Made by a program: the position numbers and the translations under genes. The notes under the pieces are model-generated. The model saw only the letters and a program-made list of their open reading frames with translations. It made no database searches and had not been told where the DNA came from. A stretch of 64,000 bases of DNA, taken from the NCBI RefSeq assembly GCF_029962835.1, contig NC_080574.1:20248001-20312000 (forward strand), written 5' to 3'. Positions within the stretch are counted from its first letter, which is position 1, and each line of letters opens with the position of its first letter. This document shows positions 50,529 through 61,200 of this stretch, in pieces. The DNA is from Magnolia sinica (Eukaryota > Streptophyta > Magnoliopsida > Magnoliales > Magnoliaceae).

Positions 50529-50690
50529 AGCAGAAATGAGTATAGAATAGTTGAGAGAAGAAGCTTAGGGTCCGTTTGGTTGCTACTCAAAAATGAGTTC
50601 ATAGCTCATTTTAGTTAATAACAATTAGTGGCAACCAAACAGGCTCTAAGCTTCTTCTCTAGACTACTCAATACTTATTTCTGCTACCTT
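50529..50690. mobile_element. Small foldback MITE
   Basis: Arms containing 'gagaagaagcttag', 'gtttggttgc' and 'agcagaaat(g/a)agtat' are inverted about a centre near 50610. About 160 bp; target duplication not resolved. Confidence 0.7.
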
Positions 50691-50838
50691 TTGAATTCAA
50701 TTCATAAAACTCAAAGACGAGCAAGATGAACATAAATAAAGAATATGATTCTAAGGTGGTATACATACATTAATAGGAACAAAAGACGGACTTGCAAAAA
50801 AAAAAACTAGGAATTCATTGTAAAAACCATGAGCATGG

Positions 50839-51030
50839 CTAATCTTCATCTCCTCCTTCAGAATCACATACAATAAAACGGCCCACTTTTCGGGCCACTA
50901 TCTTCATCTTCTGAAAGAAACACTCGAAAATCCGGCTCTTGATGCGCCCTCTTCTAGTACGAAGAGCACGCCCATTGCCTCTCTCTTGCACTGACCCAAT
51001 CCCAGGCGTTCTGTGCATACTGCCGTCCAT
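50839..51030 (-). CDS. Possible small basic protein gene, unknown function
   Basis: On the minus strand an ATG at 51030 opens a 63-codon frame to TAG at 50839-50841. It starts MDGSMHRTPGIGSVQERGNG, has a very basic middle (RALRTRRGRIKSRIF), a Cys/Phe segment (ECFFQKMKIVARKVGRFIVC) and an acidic end (DSEGGDED). A TATATAA box at 51116-51110 is about 85 bp before this ATG, so a start of transcription near 51085 fits a short leader; an in-frame ATG at 51084 would extend it by 18 residues but sits almost on that start. The organised charge pattern and well placed TATA favour a real gene. I recognise no family and no membrane or signal segment is clear. Chance open frame remains possible. Confidence 0.5.
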   Translation of the reverse strand: MDGSMHRTPGIGSVQERGNGRALRTRRGRIKSRIFECFFQKMKIVARKVGRFIVCDSEGGDED

Positions 51031-51109
51031 CTTAACCTTGCCACACTCACCGAATGAAGAGATTAAAAACCAGAAGAAGTGCATGGACACTTGAATGAAA
51101 TATAAACAC

Positions 51110-51116
51110 TTATATA
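51110..51116 (-). promoter_or_regulatory. TATA box before the small minus-strand frame
   Basis: TATATAA on the minus strand within the palindrome CACTTATATAAGTG, correctly placed for a transcript that includes the ATG at 51030. Confidence 0.45.
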
Positions 51117-51120
51117 AGTG

Positions 51121-53010
51121 AAGTCAGTGGAAGAATAGGAAGACCATTTCAAACCAAGCGGAGGTTCCTTTTCTTTGCAATTGTGTCTTTATCAGTCTCG
51201 TGGGCCATTTTGGGTGGGCCTACAAATATTGTAATTGAGAAAGTGGAAGACTTAAGGATATCTTACTTCTTCATCACCCACTCGGGATCACTTACATATG
51301 TGTCACCAATGGGGCCCACATGCACATATGATCAGATGATCAAAACCTTCCATGCTTTTGGGTGCTACCCAGAGTGAGTAATTTATACTAAATTGATATC
51401 TCACATTCAACTCGATAATAAATTAATGGCTAGGATCTTTTTCCGCGTGTTGGATGATGGGAAATTCTTAATAGGGACCACAGGATGGACGCTCCTGATG
51501 ATCCCACCGCCTGTTCATGTGGGCCCCGTGGGGCGACTCATGCTGGGAATTCTGAGTTGCGACTTGCGACACAGGCACAACAATCACATAGTAGTGTATA
51601 TGGGCTTTTGGAGGTGTAGAGATCCCTGGGTCCCACACGGTCTAGAACGCGTTAGAGTAGAGATTGGCCCACCAGGCTTCTAAGATAATTTGGACCTTCG
51701 ATTTCCAAGTACAGATACGTCATCAAAGATAAGAGTGATACACGTTAGCAATTACCGCGTCGCAAACAAAGCCTTGAAATTCCACATGCACGCGCGGCCC
51801 ATTTATTGAAGGACATCATAACTCGAGGATGGGGCTTGGGATACTCGGGTAAGCGGATTGATACCTGTGTCGAATATACACTATCCTGAAATTTCCCATA
51901 TTGAAATATCAAGCTGCTAACTTTGGGTCTTTTTTTAAAAAGTTGGATCTGCACCGTTGCTGTATGTATGTCTTTTTTTAAAGACGAAGGCTATGATTCT
52001 CTAATGGAGGTAATTTTTGAATTGTGATCTATTTCCCGTTGGGGCCAACAAACCAATGGTGTGGATCACTAAACCGTGGGACCCACCTATACAAAGTAAA
52101 AAAATCTGAGTGGGTTACTTGTCCCTATTGTTGGGTCGACCATCAATCATATAATCACACACTCTTTTGTGAGTTCGCTTTCTCGGGGAATTCCTTCTGT
52201 TGTATTCGGGATGAGAATTCTATAATCACGTCCCAGTCCCACCCCGACGCGGATTGCTTAAGCACTGCTTACTGAGAAAACTCTGTGGCGTCTCACCCAC
52301 GCCGTACACGCGTTTTACCAGCTCATTTGAAGGAACGATTCAAAATAGAATCATATCCAAAGCTCAAGTGGGCCACGCTCAGGAAACTGTAGGGATAATG
52401 ACATTTAAGTCACAAACTCGTATTAATTGACCATTATTTATTGAATTTCAACCGTCCACTATTCTATCACCCACTTTTCATGCTAACCATCTACGATGGC
52501 CACCCATGGAACTAGAAGGTTCGTCTATTCAGTATGCTTTTATTTCCCGAATTCAGTGGGACTGAAAATTTGAACGCTTTAAATTCAGCTACATGCATGT
52601 CACTTTACTTGTGTACAGTGGCATTGTATGTTAGTATGGATCTTTTATCCTCTACCAAGTACCAACCCATAATCGGCGTGCTATAATTAATAAGTTATAG
52701 GATATGAAACGGTGTGGCAGGAATAACTGTAATATGGTACAACAATCTCTCTAACAATACACGTGGAAGGATGATGTGTAAATCAGGTACGTTCATATAT
52801 GCAGGGCCCTAAAATGGATGGTTTGATCTGTTGCTATTAAATTGACCGTCAAATATGCATGGTGATAAACCATATAAAACTCGGGGACCCATTTTCGACC
52901 AATCCACAACGTTGGTCTATTTTTTATTTACCTATTTTATACTCATAAATGTATATATTATTTTATTTAAATATTTAAATATTTTTGCCAACCCAATCCA
53001 CTTCGTCGTG
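51121..53010. other. Spacer with MITE scraps
   Basis: A left-half foldback MITE starts at about 52246 (GCGGATTGCTTAAGC, then 'ccaaagctcaagtgggcca') and stops near 52410. Another GCGGATTG terminus is at 51854. No gene supported. Confidence 0.45.
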
Positions 53011-53014
53011 AGTT

Positions 53015-53345
53015 TTACCTTTTTCGAAAGAGAAAATTACCACTGTAGGCCCCACCTTTTATCCAGCGCATTTTATGACGGATCCAAAACTTACCTTTCC
53101 AGCTTAGGCCTTGCACATACGGACAGAACATTTGAGGGGAGAAATTGCGGTTGCTTAGTCTACCTATGGCTACGGTTATAATCCGTAGCTATATGTCTAC
53201 AGAAACGATAACACTTTTTAATATTCAAATGCTCTGTCCGTACATACAAGGTCTACGTTGAGAAGGTAAGTTTTCAATCCTTTCATAAAAGACGCTGGAT
53301 AAAAGGTGGGGTCTATAGTGATAGTTTTCTCTTCGAAACGTAAGT
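53015..53345. mobile_element. Foldback MITE with about 110-bp arms
   Basis: Left arm 53021-53130 and right arm 53231-53340 are inverted copies. Shared strings, read on opposite strands, include 'ccccaccttttatccagcg', 'ttttatga', 'tacggacagaacattt' (agcattt) and the outer 'cgaaagagaaaa(t/c)ta'. The loop is about 100 bp. Very high pairing suggests recent origin. Confidence 0.85.
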
Positions 53346-53356
53346 CATATGTTCTC

Positions 53357-53985
53357 GGGGCCTTTTTGGGAGCATGGATTTGTAACCCCTACTTTAGAAA
53401 CCCCCTGGATTTGCAATCCTCCCAATGTGTTTGGCACCTAGAGTCTGAATCAACTTTAATTCAAATGTACCTATCCCTAGTATATTTACAGGGATTTGAA
53501 TTTAATTAGTAATTCAACTTTAACATCTCTAACTAGTGAGATGTGTAATTTTTGATACAGTAGTTGTGATAAGCCTGATGAAATATGTGCTTTGCCCAAA
53601 AATGATGAAATTCCAAGTCTCGGATGGGCCACAAGCAGAAGATCATGTCTAAGTGACTAACCAACAATTTTTAATCATTGATTTATATGGACAATGTTTG
53701 GACGGTGCTGATTTACATGGACAATGTTTGGATAGTGTTGATCATCATTAGTGAGCTATGTGCCTAATAAAATGATAGTGTATAGTGACACACATGTTAC
53801 ACCTGCAACTATTGAAATGATTTTAGGTGTAATCCAAGCTCTCTCACCACGGATCGCAAACCCCTCAAAGAGGAGAATGGAAACCCCTTGGATTTGCAAC
53901 CCCTAGTTACTTGCCGCCAAACAACTAGGGGATTGGAAACCCCCTCCAATCCTCTCCAATCCACAATGCCAAACGACCACTGAGT
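53357..53985. mobile_element. MITE-like element with 'catggatttg' ends
   Basis: Left 'ggggcctttttgggagcatg' and inverted right 'agtggtcgtttggcattgtg' are similar, with 'ggatttgcaa(t/c)cc' repeated in both halves. Precise ends and target duplication are unclear. Confidence 0.5.
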
Positions 53986-54062
53986 GAGAGGGTCCTGGGT
54001 CAGCCGGATACACTAAACTGTAGAGAGATTGATGTACCTGTTCTTCCTGCTCAACCCTATCA

Positions 54063-54505
54063 TTACTGTGGGGCCCACCTTGATGTATATGTTATATATC
54101 TACACGGTCCATCTGTTTTGCAACTCATTTTAGACGGAGCCCACAAAAGAAGCAGATAAAAATCTAAGGTTGACCACACCACATGAAAAAAAAGTGCCGT
54201 TGAATGCCCACTACTAAAAACTTCAGAAGGTCCACCATAATGTTTATTTGCCATCCAACCTGTGTGTAAGGTCACACAGACATGGATGAAGAGAAAACAC
54301 AAATATCAGCTTGATCCAAAACTTTTGTGGCCTATAAAAAGTTTTTAATAACCATTCACCATTGTTTCTTGTGGTGGGTCCACCTGAGATTTGGATCTGC
54401 TTTATTTTTTATTTTTTGGCCCATGCCATGAAATGATTTGAAAAAAAAAGAAGACAGCGTACATATACAACGCATATACCAAGGTGGGTACCATGGTCAG
54501 GGTCC
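54063..54505. mobile_element. Foldback MULE-type MITE
   Basis: Left arm 'gtggggcccaccttgatgta' and right arm with 'caaggtgggtaccatgg'. Inner 'ccaacctgtgtgtaaggtca' and 'cttgatccaaaacttttgtgg' are as in the other copies. Termini decayed. Confidence 0.7.
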
Positions 54506-56527
54506 CAACCACATCGCTGGATCCGGCAGCGAAGTCACGTCCATCATCTCTCCTGCTACTTTTGCTCCATCTAGAGTACTTTCGTTTCTTCCTGTCAGTT
54601 TTTGTGTGAGATCCACGACATTCATCAAGAGGACCCCACCATGATAACTACAGATCGTCTTGGTCCACTCATGAGGTAAAACGATGATGTTGTAAAACCA
54701 AAGGGCCTGGCTACAGGATCGACTCTGGCCCGGACAAATAAATGGGTCAGGTTCAATATCAGATTTGGGGCCGTTGATTTGCAGCTGATTTTCAACTGTT
54801 TGGGCTGGGTTTAGGTTATTTTGGATGAGGGAACATGACTCATTTTCTAAAAGGCATCCGAGATGTGGGGCCCACCTACAGGTGCCATGACGCGGGTTCT
54901 TTATTTCCTTCATAATTTCCAGTCACAGTCAACATTCAAAGATTCGTCACATGCCGTTGAACAGCACTGAAGAAGGAGAGGCGTGCACACTGCTTTTCCA
55001 TCTCATTGCACGGGCCCGCATGATATCCACCATGCGGACCTAACACCTTTGAATCTCAAACGTATCAGAGATCCAGGCCATTTATCAGTTAGTCCATATA
55101 CCTCATATCATACTTGCATGAGAAAACGGTGGGTACCCAACCACCTTATGAAGGGCCCAGATCTCTGACACATGCCAGCTGAGAACCAGGCCCGCATGGT
55201 AGAACATTGTTCAATGATGCAAGTTGTGCCGGATACCTTGGGTTTTACCAATTGAGAGTGTACAGAAGGCCAATGTCACTTTGACCGGTATCTCATTGGT
55301 CCAATTGAATTAGTGGTTGAATCGTACATTGGACATTGTGGAGATTTGCATGTTTTCAATTTGACCTAGCAAGAGGTTTTGCGAGATGAGAGGGTTCGAG
55401 ACACTTGTAAGATCTTAATGAAGAATTTTCTTAAGTGGTTAGGGTTGCGCATCATAATGAGAGATCATGTGCTTTTGTAATCGAAAAAGGTGAGTGGTGT
55501 AAACTCTAAAGTTTTTATTATAATTGTTATATGTCGTCTTGTGCCGTGGTTTTTTCTCATAAGGATTTTTCACATAAAATATGTATTTTGTGTTTGTTTG
55601 CTTGATTGTTTTGGTTATTTCATTTTATTGTGATTGTTCTATCTTTATTGAACCTGCTTTCAAAAAACACATATATTAACAGTGGTGTTATATCTGAATT
55701 TCTAGTACCTATAATTGATCCGGATTTATTGTGGTTTGGAATTACATAATAATGGTGTAAAATAAGAGAGAGCTGAATTACATCACAGTGATGTATAATA
55801 AGAGAGAACTGCAACTCCAACAGGGTCTGCTGATGAGATCATCCACAGATGTACCATGACATACAAGTCTCTAAAAAATCTAACATCCTACCAGCCCATT
55901 CTTTGGTTTTCCTAAGTTGAATGTGGACCATTGACCATTATAATATAGCTATTGAGGAAATTGGATTGTACATCAGTGGTGGGGTCCAACTGAGTAATGG
56001 CCAGAATCTTTAGACCATGGTCCATGATCCCCGATCTCATTCCGATAAAAGAGGAGCAAACTACTGACATCGCTGCAACGAACATGAATAGCTATAACTG
56101 TCCCCTTCAATATATTTTTACTTGAAAGGAGAAAAGGAGCCATTGCTTGCAGATACACCCATAACGAACTTCCAGTATCTGTGGGTCTGATCACCATCTG
56201 ACCAATATGTGAAGTGAGGCCCACTTTCTATCACTATCCCATCTCGATGATGACCCAGAAAAGTTTATGTTAGGTGGGGCCTACTTTCTACCACCCCATG
56301 TTCGTAGAATGCCAAATCATATCCATTTGGGGGCAAATTTTCGCTCGTATTCCTGACACAAGATCATCCACTTCCGTTTGTGGTCTGCAGGCCGTTTGGG
56401 GGGCCCCAAAAATCTAGAGGAAACGCAATGCAGAAACCGTTTGGTCAAACCCGACCAATTACAAGGTCAAGGTCTTGAGCTTGGGCTTAACAGAATGGCC
56501 CAATCTATACCATTCAATGGTTTGGAT
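54506..56527. other. Spacer, no gene recognised
   Basis: Only MITE-like scraps ('gtggggcccacctacagg' near 54867, 'ggtggggcc' near 56272) and short simple stretches. Confidence 0.4.
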
Positions 56528-56733
56528 CATGGTTACAAGACTATGACTCAGATCGACTCGATTTGGTCTCGAGTTGAGTTGCGACTCAGTTGAGTCCCAC
56601 TAAATCATCCTGATTATTCACCCCATCTCAGCTGAATCAGGGGTAACTCATGGCATGGAACTGGATCAGGTCCAACTGAGTTGGAGTCGACTCAGACGAG
56701 TTGCACCGAATTCGGCTGAGTCTTATAACCATG
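56528..56733. mobile_element. Short hAT-type MITE H
   Basis: Ends CATGGTTACAAGACTATGAC and inverted CATGGTTATAAGACTCAGCC. Flanks GTTTGGAT (56520-56527) and TTTTGGAT (56734-56741) match at 7 of 8. Interior is 'gactcgag / gagttgagt' words. 206 bp. Confidence 0.82.
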
Positions 56734-58230
56734 TTTTGGATTCAACAAACAAATTTGCATGAATCAGAGAATAAAATCGTTAAATTCATTTCGATATATG
56801 TCTATAACCTATCCGTTGGGGGTACTTGTTCGGATAGTTTAATTTGAAAATGTGCCATATGTACAAAAGCAAGTGCCTGCGTATCATCCATCACACTCTG
56901 ACAGAGTATCCAATAACTCCTCTAATCCATGAGGGAGTCTCCCCAATTCATGCGTGACGCTGTGAAGAAAACTGGTAGAACCTTACAAAGAAACTCGGTT
57001 CAGAACTTGAAAACTCACCTAACTCAAAACGGTTGGCCAGTTCGAGTCGCGTAACTCAGTTTGAGTTTTGTTCATAATATATAATATTAAAAATATGATA
57101 ATGTATAATATAAAAATTGTAGATTCTTTGTTGAGTTTTATCAATTTCCTCGAGTTTTTGGATTTTCTTTGAGTAATGCGAGTCTGAGTTCTTTTTTCAA
57201 ATCTGAAGTCCGAGTCATGACAAAATCAAGTTTTCCCTAGTCTTAGATTGGATACAGACAAGTCGAGTTTTTAAGATTATGGTAAGAATCTAAACTGGAA
57301 ATCATAATCCAATACTCCATCCCATTGCCCGCCTCGAGTAGTAGACAATTCGTCTGTTGCTCCTGATGGAAGTTGAACAGGATTGGATGTATAGGTGCTT
57401 TCTCTAAGCATGGCGGGGTCCAGAAATGAACAGTCCTTATTATGCTGTTGTCACCTACGTCGCCTCAATTGGGGAGTCATGTGGTGTCATTCCAGTTGCA
57501 AACCGGTCAGGAATCAGATGTTGGTCCAACGGATACGACGATCCCCATGCGACTAGTTGAAATTTGGTCAGGAAATGATCAAGTGTTTGAAAAGCACACC
57601 AGTCCAACAGGAAAGATGGGTTGTGGGGTCCGGCGTATGGACCAACATCTGATTCTTTAGCAAGTGATAGATGGCAATCACAGATTGTGTGACCGGGAGC
57701 CATATTTAAACGAGCATCGAGAATGAAATTGGAATTTTAAGTATTTATCAGGATAATGATTGAAGATTATTGTGTTAATCACCACCATTTTTATAGCATG
57801 ATTAATTGTATGTAAGCCCTTGAGGGAAACCAAATGAAGTAAATGTAAGATCAGTTGAAGTCCTTGTAAACTGTATGCATTGATACAAAGAATCGATTGC
57901 AATATTCACACGAATCTTTCAATGCTCAATATGAATGAATTGGGGACTTCCCTTCATAGGAAAGAATAATTCAAACATATGAATCAAATGGCCTATCTAA
58001 TCCTTTTGATGCACGACTCTCGCTGGGGTGGGAGAAGTTCACCTGTTTTGAGTCGCAAGATCGGCGGTGTTGTAGACTGCCAAACCCGTTCTCAATGACG
58101 ATGCATTGCACACTAGAAAATAAAAATGAATGAAAGAAATGGGTCATTTCTTGTGCGTACCTAAGGTTTGGTGTAGCAAGCAGTGGCCGTGATCACTTCT
58201 AGTGGGCCATGTACCATGCAATTGAACTCA
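56734..58230. other. Spacer downstream of SGRL
   Basis: Includes an inverted pair 'aatcagatgttggtcca' (57512) and its complement near 57637-57655, about 145 bp apart. The SGRL 3' UTR probably occupies the right end. Confidence 0.4.
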
Positions 58231-61200
58231 TCAAAGGAGCAAGGCAACAAGTGCATGGAAGATCGATCTGGGGCTCACCCATGCTTTATGAACTTCCTCT
58301 TCCTCACTTGGAAAACTATCCGAGTGACCCCCTAGCGTTCCCTAGTATCAAATACATTGCAACATCAATGCAAGCATATCGGATTAGGCATCTACTCTTG
58401 TATTAGTGGAATTAAACATAATTCAAAATCAGTTCATGTTAAGTAAATATTAATGACATTAATATAAAGGCGTCTGCATGTTTTACCCGTGCGGCATCCT
58501 TGAGAGGGCCCCAACACTCTATGCGGTTGTACTTGTTTAAATTGGAATGGAAATACACCCAAACCTGAGCCTCCATCAATTCTGGATGCTCGTTGAAAAG
58601 GACTGAATCCCCATATATCACCGCTTTGAGAACCTGCTATGCATCGCATGGAAAATGAAAAACCATTGCCATCATCGTTGTGTAAGACACAGATGCTGAG
58701 AAATTGGTTTTATACTACTAACCAAAACAGAACAAAAACTCCCACATAGTTTGTGAACAGGGAGTCAGACCCATTACAGAAACAGCTGGTTGATGATGAT
58801 GATGATAGAATTTCCAGTGACAATGACAAAAGAGGATGCATGAAATGGATGATTTGATGCTATAGCATTGAACTCACCAATGGTAGCTCCTTGGTGAAGA
58901 TATGATATCTGAACTCAGCTGCTAGCTCAAGCAAGGGATGAGCCCCACTAACATGGCAATGGACATGCAAAGACATCTCCTCCTTTACCTTCTTCCAATC
59001 AGCAACCACATCGTCTCTCTGCAACTTGTTGTACCACCCGCTCAACTGCCACAGCATAATGCAAGTTCTTCCTTTTGTGAGTAAGGTCATTCTACAAATT
59101 TGGTGGTGGCAGTATAGTCTCTGGTGTTTATTTAAGCTGAATTTGGAGATACCCTCAAACCATGTTTCCCCACAAAAATATTTTTACGCCACCCTCAGTT
59201 TACCAGGCTCCATGTTTGGACAACAGCGGAAAATGTCTCCCCAACAGAGAGGCAATGGGTTTTCCGTCAAGCCGGTCCAAAAAACTGATTATGCCTGTTT
59301 GAACTAGTTTCAATCAGGAGTAGAAATGGTAGTGGTCTTCTTGTTTTTTAGATGTTTCGGGCAGAAATTGGTCTTGCTGTTATTTCAAGACACCCAAATG
59401 CATCCTAAAACAGAAAAGTGAATGCGCCGCCTTGTTCTTCATTCTCAACTAACCTTCAATTAAAAACTAGATTAATACATGCATCTAAAATAGTGTCTGA
59501 TCCTGTATAGCATGTGAGAAGCATTGCTTAGAACAAAAACTACCTTCATATTATCATCATCATAGCCTTCTACCAGCTATTTGGGATCGGTTATCAAGAT
59601 TGATCGGCAAAAGTTTGCCAACCGCCGGCCTGCCTAACATCAACCTTCCTTCACAGGGCTCTGGACCAGCTGGTGGGTTGCAACTGAGCCTAGTATATCA
59701 AACTAGCCTCATATCTGTCCAAAATAAGGTGTTACAGCACACACCAGGAGCCAATAATAAGTGTAACCGTGTTCGACCAATGTCGGCTTGGAGCAATCGA
59801 GTTAGTTGCAATTACAAAAAAATGATTGTGTGGTTTTGTTATTTTCAAGTTCTTTGAACATGGTTAGTTTTTGTTTTGTCTGAAAGTTCACAATGAATGT
59901 ATCCCTTTCAGCTCATGAAATCCACCCCAAGGGGATGAGATGAGATTCATCAATGAATTGGAAAGAATTTCTTTCAGGATATAACTGAAACACCTTAGCA
60001 TGGCAAAGCTATACTTTCATATAAGAAGACCAGTTCTATGTACCAGTGGACCCCACTGCAGCATCTAATGTCTGCAGACCATCATCATTATCATCATCAT
60101 CTTAGCCTTATCCCAACTAATTGGAATCGGCTACAAGAATCCTGTTCCACCATTCCACTCTATCAAGGGCCATAACACGCACTTCATTAGTTTGGAATGT
60201 CATATTGGCTGCAGAGGGTCATCTCCCTTTTACATTCCTGTCGATGATCTAAAAAGTGGTGAATTGCATCCTTCTTCCCGCAATGTTACAAAAAACCATT
60301 TCTCATCTCCCTTTTCCCATTCCTATTGATGATCTAAAAAGTGGTGAATTGCATCCTTCTTCCCCCGATGTTACAAAATACCATTTCTAACATTTTATGA
60401 CATATATGGCGTTGATTGTAGCTTAAACAGAAAAAATAACAATGAACCTGAGCAATGTTGATGGTATCGGAGATGGCCAGTGTTAGGTTAGCTGTGAGGT
60501 CGCAATGTGTGACAGTATAGATTCTCGGGATGATTCCTGGGTGCTTCTCCTTCTCTTCTCCCAAAAAAACCACCTTCAGCTTTGACGCTTCAAATCTCGT
60601 CGCAGGTGCGAAAAGCCTAGCAGCCTAACAATGAAACATACATATTTACAATTATAAAGATAATACTAAGTTATTTAGTTCTTGATATTTATACTAGTTC
60701 CTAACCCAACCCAACCCATTAGATTGCGAATGAGCATCCTGATTGTTCTGTTTATTTTCAAACTGCCAAATTGAAATTCTAGTCCTCTTGTTGGGAGAGG
60801 TATCACCATGCAACCCTCTTCAAGAGGTAGGTCCCACAGTGACCATTTGAAATAAAATGGACTAGAGTGTCAGCCATTGACCATTGTATGAGTTTAACTA
60901 CCCATAGATTGAATGGTTAGGGCCATTTGTAGCATTGCGTACAGATTATTACTAGCACGACCTGCTTTCCGGCGGCAATTGGCCCAACTAGTAGACTATT
61001 AACTCACCTTTTCTTTTATGAGTAAGCTAGGCTAAACCCCAAGAGTCCAAGACCTTGATTTTTAGAGAATAAGCTTACCCCACCATGTGCAGCGTTGGGC
61101 GTGTGTGGCAATCAATCCGTCCATCACTTGTGACACCACATCTCCTCCTTAGATCCCAAAGCTCATATCCATCCAAACTCAGTTAGGCTACATCATGCAA

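Noticed and set aside
58209-58406. Plus-strand open frame of 65 codons
   Set aside because: It is the antisense shadow of SGRL exon 5, whose minus-strand reading has conserved residues.
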